Assembly: GCF_946222605.1 (NCBI RefSeq)
Contig: NZ_CAMIIE010000017.1
Location: 1 to 64,000 of the forward strand
Length of the DNA: 64,000 nucleotides
Reading direction: 5' to 3'
From: an uncultured Acidocella sp.
Lineage (GTDB): Bacteria; Pseudomonadota; Alphaproteobacteria; Acetobacterales; Acetobacteraceae
The notes under the pieces were generated by a model. It searched no databases. It saw only the letters and a list, made by a program, of their open reading frames with translations, and was not told where the DNA came from. Shown in pieces: positions 57,196 to 64,000 of the stretch. Positions within the stretch are counted from its first letter, which is position 1. Each line of letters opens with the position of its first letter. A program made the position numbers and the translations under genes.

Positions 57196-57609
57196 ATGGC
57201 CCGCGTAACTGTCGAAGACTGCGTTTTGAAGGTGCCGAACCGCTTTGAGCTGGTTCTGCTCGCGGCGCAGCGTGCCCGCAATATCAGCCGCGGCGAGCAG
57301 CTGACCATTGACCGGGACAATGACAAGAACCCGGTGGTGGCGCTGCGCGAGATCGCCGACGAGACCGTCGAGCTGCCGCATCTAGAGCAGGATCTGATCA
57401 AGTCCCTCTCGCGCGTGCCCGAGCCGGAGCCGGTGGATGAGGAGGTGATGGATCTGATCCCGACCGATCAGAACATCTTCGGCTTGCAGGATGTCTCCGC
57501 CGAGGAAGAGGCCGCCGCCATGGCCGCCGAGGGCGAGGACATCATGTCCGCCGAGGATATCCAGGCCGCGATCGAGGCGGAGCTCGGCGGCAAATCCTCG
57601 CGCCGCTAA
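57196..57609 (+). CDS. rpoZ: DNA-directed RNA polymerase omega subunit
   Basis: This 137-residue protein starts ARVTVEDCVLKVPNRFELVL, then AAQRARNISRG, and NDKNPVVALREIADETV follows, the conserved omega core. The acidic C-terminal extension of about 60 residues is common in Alphaproteobacteria. ATG at 57196 is the conserved start. It precedes the (p)ppGpp enzyme by 4 bases, matching omega's role in the ppGpp response. Confidence 0.97.
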   Translation: MARVTVEDCVLKVPNRFELVLLAAQRARNISRGEQLTIDRDNDKNPVVALREIADETVELPHLEQDLIKSLSRVPEPEPVDEEVMDLIPTDQNIFGLQDVSAEEEAAAMAAEGEDIMSAEDIQAAIEAELGGKSSRR

Positions 57610-57613
57610 TACC

Positions 57614-59878
57614 ATGCTGCGGACAGGCTGCTGGCGTTTGAGCCTGGTCCGTGCCCCTGAGGGGCTCAGCGGCGCTTCGCCCAGCTTTCATCCCGAACTC
57701 GCGGGATTGCTGTCGCGGATCGCCGCTTATGATTCCAAGGCCGATCCGGCGCTGATCGACGAGGCCTACGGCGTCGCCGAACTGGCCCATGCCGACCAGA
57801 AGCGCGATAATGGCGAGCCCTATGTGACGCACCCGCTGGCGGTGGCGGGGATTCTGGCGAGCTACAAGCTGGACGCCGCCTCCATCATCACCGCTCTTCT
57901 GCATGACACGGTGGAGGATACCAGCATAACGCTGGCGGAGCTGCAGAAGCGTTTCGGCGCCGAGGTGGCGGCGCTGGTGGACGGCGTCACCAAGCTGACA
58001 AGGCTGGAGCTGCAATCGGACCGGACCAAGCAGGCGGAGAATTTCCGCAAGCTGGTGCTGGCGATGAGCAAGGATATCCGCGTGCTGATCGTCAAGCTCG
58101 CGGACCGGCTGCATAATATGCGCACGCTGGGCGCGGTCTCGGCCGCGCATCGGCGCGTGCGCATCGCCCGCGAAACGATGGATATCTACGCCCCCCTGGC
58201 CGAGCGCATCGGCATGGAGGCGGTGAAGACCGAGCTGCAAAACCGCTCTTTCGCCGAGATCGAACCCGAAGCCTATGACACCATCCAGACCCGCCTGAAT
58301 TATCTGCGCGGGCAGGGGGCGGATGTTATTGAAGAAGTCCGCCAGGAGCTTACCCGCGTCTGCAAGGAGGCCGGGGTGAGCGTGGTGGAACTCTCCGGGC
58401 GCGAGAAATCGCCGTTCTCCATCTGGCAGAAAATGAAGCGGCAGAATGTCAGCTTCGAGCAGCTCTCGGACATCATGGCGTTTCGCATCATCGTGCCCTC
58501 GCGCGCGGAATGCTATGTCGCGCTGGGCGCCATCCATGCCGCCTATCCGGTGATCGCCGGGCGGTTCAAGGATTATATCTCCACGCCGAAGAGCAATGGC
58601 TATCAGTCGCTGCATACGGGTGTCACGCTGCGCCAGCCGCGCAACCAGAAGATCGAAATCCAGATCCGCACGCCGGACATGCAGGCGGTGGCGGAAGCCG
58701 GTGTCGCCGCGCACTGGCTCTATAAGCAGAGCGACGCCTCTGCCGCCGACGTCAAGCAGTTCGGCTGGGTCAAGGACCTGCTGGAAATTCTCGAAAACTC
58801 CGCCGCACCGGACGAGTTTCTGGAAAACACCAAGCTCGAGCTCTATCAGGACCAGGTGTTCTGCTTCACGCCGAAGGGCCAGCTGATCCAGCTCCCCAGG
58901 GGCGCCACCTCGGTCGATTTCGCCTACGCCGTGCACAGCCAGATCGGCGATAGCTGTGTCGGCGCGCGGATCAACGGCAAGCTGATGCCGCTGCGCTATG
59001 AGCTGCAGAATGGCGACCAGGTGGAAATCCTTACCGCGCGCGGCGGCACGCCGAGCCCGGCCTGGGAACGCTTCGTCACCACCGGCAAGGCGCGCGCGCG
59101 CATCCGCCGCTTCCTCGCCCAGCAGATGCGCGACCAGCATCGCGATTCCGGCAAGTCGCTGCTGATGAAGGCCTTCCGCCAGGACGGCGTCGACGGCTCC
59201 GAAAAAGTGCTGGAGCCGGTTGCCAAAACGCTGAAACAGGCGAGTGTGGATGATCTCTATGTCGCGGTGGCGACAGGGCTGATCGGGCCGAAGGATGTGG
59301 TGCACGCCGCCTATCCGGAGCTGAAGGAAGTGCGCGCCCCGCGCATGATGCCGGCCTTCATGGGCGGCGCGCTCACCGCCCGTTCGCCGCGCACCACCAC
59401 GCGCGGCGATGCCGGCAGCCCGATCACCGGGCTCGTCGCCGGGATGGATGTGCATTATGCCGGCTGCTGCCACCCGCTGCCGGGCGACAAGATCGTCGGC
59501 ATCGTCACCACCGGCAAGCCGATCACCATCCATGCCAAGGATTGCGCCCAGCTCGAACAATTCAACGCCACGCCCGAGCGCTTCATCGATGTCGACTGGA
59601 ACGAGGAGGCGCTGAGCCGGATGGAGGCGCGGGCGCGCAATTTCACCGGCCGGGTGAGTGTGATCGCCAGCAACAGCCCCGGCGCCCTGGCCTCGCTCAC
59701 CAATGCGGTGGCGAAGCAGGAGGGGGCCATCTCCAATCTGAAAATCGTGCATCGCCAGCAGGATTTTTTCGAGGCGCTGGTGGATGTCGAGGTGCGCGAC
59801 ACCCGCCATCTCAACCAGGTGGTGGCGGGGCTGCGGGCGGCCTCCGGCATTGCCCAGGTGGAACGGGCGCGCAACTGA
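57614..59878 (+). CDS. rsh: Bifunctional (p)ppGpp synthetase/hydrolase (RelA/SpoT homologue)
   Basis: This 754-residue Rsh protein has an HD hydrolase domain with intact HDTVEDT (His97, Asp98). The synthetase domain contains GREKSPFSIWQKMKRQNVSF and IMAFRIIV. The TGS domain (VFCFTPKGQLIQLPRGATSV) and a C-terminal ACT domain (about 680-754) follow. Both activities look possible, as is normal for the single Rsh of Alphaproteobacteria. The stop codon overlaps the acpS start (TGATG). Confidence 0.97.
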   Translation: MLRTGCWRLSLVRAPEGLSGASPSFHPELAGLLSRIAAYDSKADPALIDEAYGVAELAHADQKRDNGEPYVTHPLAVAGILASYKLDAASIITALLHDTVEDTSITLAELQKRFGAEVAALVDGVTKLTRLELQSDRTKQAENFRKLVLAMSKDIRVLIVKLADRLHNMRTLGAVSAAHRRVRIARETMDIYAPLAERIGMEAVKTELQNRSFAEIEPEAYDTIQTRLNYLRGQGADVIEEVRQELTRVCKEAGVSVVELSGREKSPFSIWQKMKRQNVSFEQLSDIMAFRIIVPSRAECYVALGAIHAAYPVIAGRFKDYISTPKSNGYQSLHTGVTLRQPRNQKIEIQIRTPDMQAVAEAGVAAHWLYKQSDASAADVKQFGWVKDLLEILENSAAPDEFLENTKLELYQDQVFCFTPKGQLIQLPRGATSVDFAYAVHSQIGDSCVGARINGKLMPLRYELQNGDQVEILTARGGTPSPAWERFVTTGKARARIRRFLAQQMRDQHRDSGKSLLMKAFRQDGVDGSEKVLEPVAKTLKQASVDDLYVAVATGLIGPKDVVHAAYPELKEVRAPRMMPAFMGGALTARSPRTTTRGDAGSPITGLVAGMDVHYAGCCHPLPGDKIVGIVTTGKPITIHAKDCAQLEQFNATPERFIDVDWNEEALSRMEARARNFTGRVSVIASNSPGALASLTNAVAKQEGAISNLKIVHRQQDFFEALVDVEVRDTRHLNQVVAGLRAASGIAQVERARN

Positions 59879-60279
59879 TGATCATCGGTCTGGGCTCGGA
59901 TATCTGCGATATCCGCCGCATCGAGCAGGTGCTGGAAAAGCATGGCGAGCGCTTCACGCTGCGGGTGTTCTCCGCGCTGGAGCGCAAGCGCAGCGAGCGC
60001 CGGCCGCATTTCCGCGCCCCCAGCTACGCCAAGCGCTTCGCCGCCAAGGAGGCCTGCGCCAAGGCGCTCGGCACCGGGTTTTCGCGCGGCGTGTTCATGT
60101 CGGATCTGCGGGTGGTCAATCTGCCCTCCGGCCAGCCGACGATGGAGCTGCATGGCGACGCGCTGGCGCGTTTGCAGGCCTTGACGCCCCCCGGCATGAA
60201 GCCCAGCATTTTCCTCACGCTGACCGATGAGTATCCCTACGCTTATGCTCAGGTGATCATCACAGCAGAGCCTGAGTGA
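59878..60279 (+). CDS. acpS: Holo-[acyl-carrier-protein] synthase
   Basis: This 133-residue phosphopantetheinyl transferase has GLGSDICDIRRIE with the Mg-binding Asp and KRFAAKEACAKALGTG, the second PPTase motif. It activates acyl carrier protein. Overlaps rsh by one base. Confidence 0.96.
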   Translation: MIIGLGSDICDIRRIEQVLEKHGERFTLRVFSALERKRSERRPHFRAPSYAKRFAAKEACAKALGTGFSRGVFMSDLRVVNLPSGQPTMELHGDALARLQALTPPGMKPSIFLTLTDEYPYAYAQVIITAEPE

Positions 60280-60296
60280 TAAAAGTTTTTGGGGGT

Positions 60297-60324
60297 GTGG
60301 GGACTTTTTTCAAAAAGTCCCCAC
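60297..60324 (+). terminator. Terminator after acpS
   Basis: The perfect stem GTGGGGACTTTTT / AAAAAGTCCCCAC with a 2-base loop lies 17 bases past the acpS stop codon. Confidence 0.8.
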
Positions 60325-60327
60325 GTC

Positions 60328-60371
60328 CTTCGCCGCTTTTTTGAAAAAAAGCGGCACCAAAAAACTTTTGG
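60328..60371. repeat. Dispersed hairpin repeat (family A), copy 2
   Basis: It reads CTTCGCCGCTTTTTT, a single G, AAAAAAAGCGGC, then ACCAAAAAACTTTTGG. It is nearly identical to 35791-35835 in stem and in the trailing ACCAAAAAACTTTTG. It sits between the acpS terminator and the flavin reductase start. Confidence 0.85.
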
Positions 60372-60390
60372 TTTTTTAAGGGAGAGGCGC

Positions 60391-61002
60391 GTGAAGCATT
60401 TTTATGAACCGAAGGCCGGCCATGGGCTGGCGCATGATCCGTTCAATGCCATCATCGGTCCGCGCCCCATCGGCTGGGTCTCCACCAAAGGCGCGGATGG
60501 CAGCGTCAATCTCGCCCCCTACAGCTTCTTCAACGCCTTCTGCTACACCCCGCCGATCATCGGCTTCTCCAGCACCACCCGCAAGGACAGCCTGCGCAAC
60601 ATCGAGGAAACCGGCGAATTCGTCTGGAACCTCGCCAACCGTGCCTTGGCCGAGCAGATGAATGAGAGCTGCGCTGGCGTGCCCTACGGCACCGATGAAT
60701 TCACCCTGGCGAAGCTGGAAAAAGCCCCGGCGAAGCTGGTGGCGCCGCCAATGGTCGCCGCCGCCATGGTGAATTTCGAGTGCAAACTCTCCGAGATCGT
60801 CACGCTGAAATCCGCATCCGGCGTGCCCAGCGGCGCCTTCCTGGTGCTGGGCGAGGTCGTCGCGGTGCATATCGACCAGAGCCTGCTGAAGGATGGTGTG
60901 TTCGACACTTTCAACGCAGGTATCATCCTGCGCGCCGGCGGCCCCTCTGCCTACGCGGAAATCCGCCCCGAAAGCCGTTTCGACATGAAGCGCCCGGCTT
61001 GA
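60391..61002 (+). CDS. Flavin reductase-like (FMN-binding split-barrel) protein
   Basis: This 203-residue protein has the split-barrel flavin reductase pattern: NAIIGPRPIGWVSTKGADGS, NLAPYSFFNAFCYTPPIIGF and NIEETGEFVWNL. Members bind FMN and reduce it or act with a monooxygenase, but the substrate is unknown. GTG at 60391 is chosen since GGGAGAGG lies just upstream; the longer frame runs into the repeat. It is monocistronic, with a terminator after it. Confidence 0.9.
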   Translation: MKHFYEPKAGHGLAHDPFNAIIGPRPIGWVSTKGADGSVNLAPYSFFNAFCYTPPIIGFSSTTRKDSLRNIEETGEFVWNLANRALAEQMNESCAGVPYGTDEFTLAKLEKAPAKLVAPPMVAAAMVNFECKLSEIVTLKSASGVPSGAFLVLGEVVAVHIDQSLLKDGVFDTFNAGIILRAGGPSAYAEIRPESRFDMKRPA

Positions 61003-61008
61003 ATGACG

Positions 61009-61029
61009 GGGGCTTTTTCAAAAAGCCCC
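61009..61029. terminator. Bidirectional terminator between flavin reductase and DUF952 genes
   Basis: GGGGCTTTT-tca-AAAAGCCCC forms a tight stem between two convergent stop codons. Confidence 0.75.
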
Positions 61030-61035
61030 GACGCT

Positions 61036-61371
61036 TCAAGGCAGCACCGCCCGCCCTTGCGCGTCGCGCCTCAGCGCCACGTAGGCGCTGACATGGCGCA
61101 TCTCCAACCGGCCATAAAAATGCGGAAACAGCGCGCCGCCGCGTGAAACCTCCCAGCGCAGCGCATCGCCCAGCGGCGCCAGCGCCACCGCGGCGATCAC
61201 CAGCCCCTCCTGCCCGGCAAAATGCTTCGCCAGCGTCTCATCCAGCTGCGCCGCCGTGGAGAGATGGATGTAGCCATCCGCCACATCCACCGGAGCGCCC
61301 TCGAAGCAGCCCGCCCGCAACGCCGCGAATTGCGGCGCGGTCAAAATCTTATAGGCTGTCTCGTCTGTCAT
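61036..61371 (-). CDS. DUF952 domain protein
   Basis: This 111-residue protein reads AYKILTAPQFAALRAGCFEG, then DVADGYIHLSTAAQLDETLAKHF and LRWEVSRGGALFPHFYGRL. This is the DUF952 pattern (DGYIHLS, FPH-YG-L). The fold is related to ADP-ribosyltransferase-like enzymes, but no activity is established. It shares 4 bases with the upstream gene's end, suggesting a two-gene operon. Confidence 0.9.
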   Translation of the reverse strand: MTDETAYKILTAPQFAALRAGCFEGAPVDVADGYIHLSTAAQLDETLAKHFAGQEGLVIAAVALAPLGDALRWEVSRGGALFPHFYGRLEMRHVSAYVALRRDAQGRAVLP

Positions 61372-62399
61372 TTGGATTGCGCCGCCGGTTCATCGAGGCG
61401 GTGAATATTCAGGCAGGTCAGGGTCTGTGTCAAAACCGTGTAGCCGATCTGCCCGAACGTCACCGGCGCGACCGCCGGCAGGTGGCGGCGCATCTCGTCC
61501 GTCAGATGCCGCAGACTGCCGATACATAAGGCGGACAGCACGGCGCCCGGCAGATCGATATCGCGCGCGGCACGGGCAAAGGCGGCCTCATAGGAAGGCA
61601 GCGGCTCGGCGAAGCGGTACATCAGGCCGGGTTCGAGCGGGCAGAGAAACTCGACCGCCTCCTGCGCCGCGCCGGGGGTGAGGATGGTGTTGTTGGTCAG
61701 CGCGCCGTCCCGGTCGGCGATCAGCGGCAACCCCGGATCGGCCATGGCCTGGTCGAGGAACGCGCGCAGCCGCATCGTCTCGCCGCCAATCCGGCACGGC
61801 CCGGCGCTGGCATAGCCGCGATCCGAAAACACGATGCCCGGGCCAGCCCCGACGCCGAACGGATTGATCACGTTCAGCTCTGGGTAAAGCTCGTTCGGCA
61901 AGGTGACATACATCAGCGCCGCGCGGTCATCATATGGCGTGCCATTGCCGCAGAAGATCTTCGGCGTGCTTTGCCCCAGCGCCTCCAGCGCCACGCCGCT
62001 CACCCAGCCGGTCAGCGGCGCATTGTACAAGCCGTCCCAATCCAGCATGCCGGGGGCGACGCGTTCCAGCAAGGCGCTGCGCCCGGGCAGAAGCAGCACG
62101 GCGAAGCCATGCGGCGGATAGAAGGTGCTGAGATGTGGCAGCTCCGTCTCGTCGAAGGCGAATAAAGCGGCATGCCGGGCGATGCCGGTGAGGTCGGCAT
62201 AAACCAGCCGCCCCTGCGCGGGCCCCACCCCGTCTGGCAGCAGGAACCAGGCGGTGGTCCCGCCGATCCATCGCCCCGCCGGCAGCTGGGACAGCGCTGT
62301 CTCCTCTCCGGCGACGATCAATACATGCCCCGCCTCGATCAGCCGCGACACCTCCCCTGGGGTGGCCACGGCGCGGCTGCCAGCTAAACTATCGATCAT
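61368..62399 (-). CDS. Conserved protein of unknown function
   Basis: This 343-residue protein has no signal peptide or TM helix and no domain recognised with confidence. Notable stretches are GRWIGGTTAWFLLPDGVGPA near 43-62, GWVSGVALEALGQSTPKIFCGNGTPY, ELNVINPFGVGAGPGIVF, and LTNNTILTPGAAQEAVEFL. The glycine-rich pattern vaguely recalls FIST-type sensory domains, but this is only an impression. ATG at 62399 or GTG at 62405 could be the start. Coupled to the DUF952 gene. Confidence 0.65.
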   Translation of the reverse strand: MIDSLAGSRAVATPGEVSRLIEAGHVLIVAGEETALSQLPAGRWIGGTTAWFLLPDGVGPAQGRLVYADLTGIARHAALFAFDETELPHLSTFYPPHGFAVLLLPGRSALLERVAPGMLDWDGLYNAPLTGWVSGVALEALGQSTPKIFCGNGTPYDDRAALMYVTLPNELYPELNVINPFGVGAGPGIVFSDRGYASAGPCRIGGETMRLRAFLDQAMADPGLPLIADRDGALTNNTILTPGAAQEAVEFLCPLEPGLMYRFAEPLPSYEAAFARAARDIDLPGAVLSALCIGSLRHLTDEMRRHLPAVAPVTFGQIGYTVLTQTLTCLNIHRLDEPAAQSK

Positions 62400-62658
62400 T
62401 GCCACGCGTCTGTCGCAGAAATAAGATTTTCCAAATAGATATAGCCTCGTTTCTGGCTTTCTAAGTCTGCGTGCAACGTAAAAAAAGTAACAAAACCGTG
62501 CGTTGTTAATTTGTACCAGAGCAATAAAGCGGACAACTTACAAATGCATGGCCGCCGCGTCTTTTTCTCATGCCTGGCGGTCCCCGGGGCGGAAGAAAAC
62601 GCTTTGCAAGGCTGTTTAAAATTGTAAACTGGCTGCAAATCTACCGGAGTGATTGGCA
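62400..62658. other. Divergent intergenic region before the aminotransferase
   Basis: This region of about 250 bp is AT-rich at 62440-62550, likely holding promoters for both divergent transcripts, but no confident -35/-10 pair was assigned. No hairpin with a T run and no coding potential was seen. Confidence 0.45.
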
Positions 62659-63981
62659 ATGAGCGCCGCGACCCGCCCAAGCAACGTCCCCCTTATCCAT
62701 CACTGGATGCCCTTCACCGCGAACCGGCAGTTCCAGGAGCAGCCGCGCCTCATCGCCCGGGCCGAGGGTGTTTATTATTATAATACGCGTGGGGAAAAAC
62801 TGCTGGATGGCTCGTCGGGCCTCTATTGCATCCCGCTCGGCCATGGGCGGCGCGAGATCCGCGAGGCGGTGGCCAAGCAGATGGAGGAGCTGGATTACGC
62901 GCCGCCCTTCCAATATGGCGTGCCGACCGCCTTCCGCCTCGCCACCGAGGTGGCGCAGCTGCTCCCCGATGGCATCAACCGCGTCTTCTTCGCCGGTTCC
63001 GGCTCCGAGGCCGCCGATACCGCGCTGAAAATGGCGCTGGCCTATCACCGCGCCCGCGGTGAGGCGCAGCGTGTGCGCTTCATCGGCCGTGAGCGCGGCT
63101 ATCATGGCGTCAATCTCGGCGGCATGTCGGTCGGCGGCATGGTCGCCAACCGCAAGGCCTTCGGCACCGGGTTGCCGGGTGTTTCGCATCTGCGCCACAC
63201 CCGCATCCAGGAAAACATGTTCGAGATGGGCGAGGGCACGCATGGCGCCGATCTCGCTGATGATCTGGAGCGTTTCGTCAATCTGCACGGGGCGGATACC
63301 ATCGCCGCCTGCATTGTCGAGCCGATCGCCGGCTCCACCGGCATTCTGGTGCCGCCGAAGGGCTATCTGAAGCGCCTGCGCGAGCTTTGCACCAAGCATG
63401 GCATCCTGCTGATCTTCGATGAGGTGATCACCGGCTTCGGGCGCACCGGCGAGGCCTTCGCCTCGCAGACCTTCGGCGTCACCCCGGACATCATCACCAT
63501 GGCCAAGGCGTTGACCAACGGCTCCATCCCGATGGCGGCGGTGGCGGTGAAGGATGAGGTGCAGCAGGCGATCTTCGAGTCCTCACCGGAAAACAGCATC
63601 GAGCTGTTCCACGGCTATACCTACTCCGCCCATCCCGCCGCCTGCGCCGCCGGCCTGGCGACGCTGAAGATCTACCGCGAGGAAGGCACGTTCGACCGGG
63701 TGAAATCCCTGGCCCCGGCCTTTCTGGAGCAGATCGGCAGCTTCAAGGGCATGGATGGGGTGGTGGATACGCGCGGCTACGGCCTGCTCGGCGCGGTCGA
63801 GCTGGCGCCGCAGGGCAAGCCGGGGGAGCGCGGCTTCAAGATCCTCTGCAAGGCCTTCGAGCAGGGGCTGGTGCTGCGCTCCGCCGGGGACAGCCTGGTG
63901 CTGGCCCCGCCCTTCGCCGCCACGGCCGAGCAGATCAATGAGATGACCGACATCATGCGCAAGCTGGTGAAGGAAAACTGA
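62659..63981 (+). CDS. Class III omega-aminotransferase (beta-alanine:pyruvate-like)
   Basis: This 440-residue PLP enzyme reads HHWMPFTANRQFQEQPRLIA near the N-terminus, a hallmark of omega-amino-acid:pyruvate transaminases. The cofactor site comprises GSGSEAADTALKMAL, LLIFDEVITGFGRTG and the Schiff-base Lys283 in TMAKALTNGSIP. It probably moves the amino group of beta-alanine or another omega-amine to pyruvate; the exact substrate is not determined. ATG at 62659 follows GGAG with 9 bases spacing; a TTG at 62653 is too close to it. Confidence 0.9.
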   Translation: MSAATRPSNVPLIHHWMPFTANRQFQEQPRLIARAEGVYYYNTRGEKLLDGSSGLYCIPLGHGRREIREAVAKQMEELDYAPPFQYGVPTAFRLATEVAQLLPDGINRVFFAGSGSEAADTALKMALAYHRARGEAQRVRFIGRERGYHGVNLGGMSVGGMVANRKAFGTGLPGVSHLRHTRIQENMFEMGEGTHGADLADDLERFVNLHGADTIAACIVEPIAGSTGILVPPKGYLKRLRELCTKHGILLIFDEVITGFGRTGEAFASQTFGVTPDIITMAKALTNGSIPMAAVAVKDEVQQAIFESSPENSIELFHGYTYSAHPAACAAGLATLKIYREEGTFDRVKSLAPAFLEQIGSFKGMDGVVDTRGYGLLGAVELAPQGKPGERGFKILCKAFEQGLVLRSAGDSLVLAPPFAATAEQINEMTDIMRKLVKEN

Positions 63982-64000
63982 ACCCGTAAAACTCTGCCGG

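Noticed and set aside
57542..59809. Long minus-strand open frame opposite rsh
   Set aside because: Shadow of the (p)ppGpp synthetase gene; no ribosome site, domains or conservation pattern.

Overview
The window reads as a high-GC alphaproteobacterial chromosome, most likely Acetobacteraceae (an Acidocella/Acidiphilium-like acidophile). This is an inference from gene content and order: pal-cpoB-tilS-ftsH, folK-rpoZ-rsh-acpS, an HpnN-type hopanoid RND transporter, and a ZTP riboswitch before purH. No 16S gene is present, so the genus is not fixed.

Bases 1 to about 24,400 are an accessory region of mixed origin, with visibly AT-richer patches. It opens with the 3' part of an asparagine-synthetase-like gene and a 14-TM drug/metabolite exporter, probably the end of a biosynthetic cluster. 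Plasmid debris follows (a RepC C-terminal fragment and a Fic-like remnant). Next come three toxin-antitoxin type loci: FitAB-like, an orphan ribbon-helix-helix antitoxin, and HipBA with an operator array. A mobilisation module contains TraA relaxase-helicase, a candidate oriT, a TraD-like protein and a TraG/VirD4 coupling protein, with ArdC antirestriction and an IS110-family element. No VirB-type mating-pair genes are seen, so the element looks mobilisable rather than self-transmissible. The region ends with a tightly overlapping phd-like/hsdR/hsdS/prrC/hsdM operon, a tRNA-Leu-like remnant and a tyrosine recombinase.

The main discovery candidate is that operon. It is a type I restriction-modification system carrying an anticodon nuclease of the PrrC family, whose Arg-Glu-His triad is in register with E. 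coli PrrC. A Phd/YefM-like gene leads the operon, and 8-10 base homopolymer tracts lie in hsdS, prrC and hsdM.

From about 24,400 to the end the sequence is chromosomal backbone. It holds rplM-rpsI, purH under a ZTP riboswitch, a cell-envelope sugar cluster (glycosyltransferase, galE, heparinase-like), rpe, rsmB, panE, ybaK, two paralogous tiny membrane proteins next to an orphan ABC ATPase, tRNA-Ala(CGC), yggT, hpnN, pheST, pal-cpoB-tilS, ftsH, panB-cinA-pgpA-slt, dapA-smpB, a type-5 uracil-DNA glycosylase with a NYN-domain protein, folK-rpoZ-rsh-acpS, a flavin reductase, two uncharacterised genes and a class III aminotransferase. Two families of short dispersed palindromic repeats occur in the intergenic gaps of this part.
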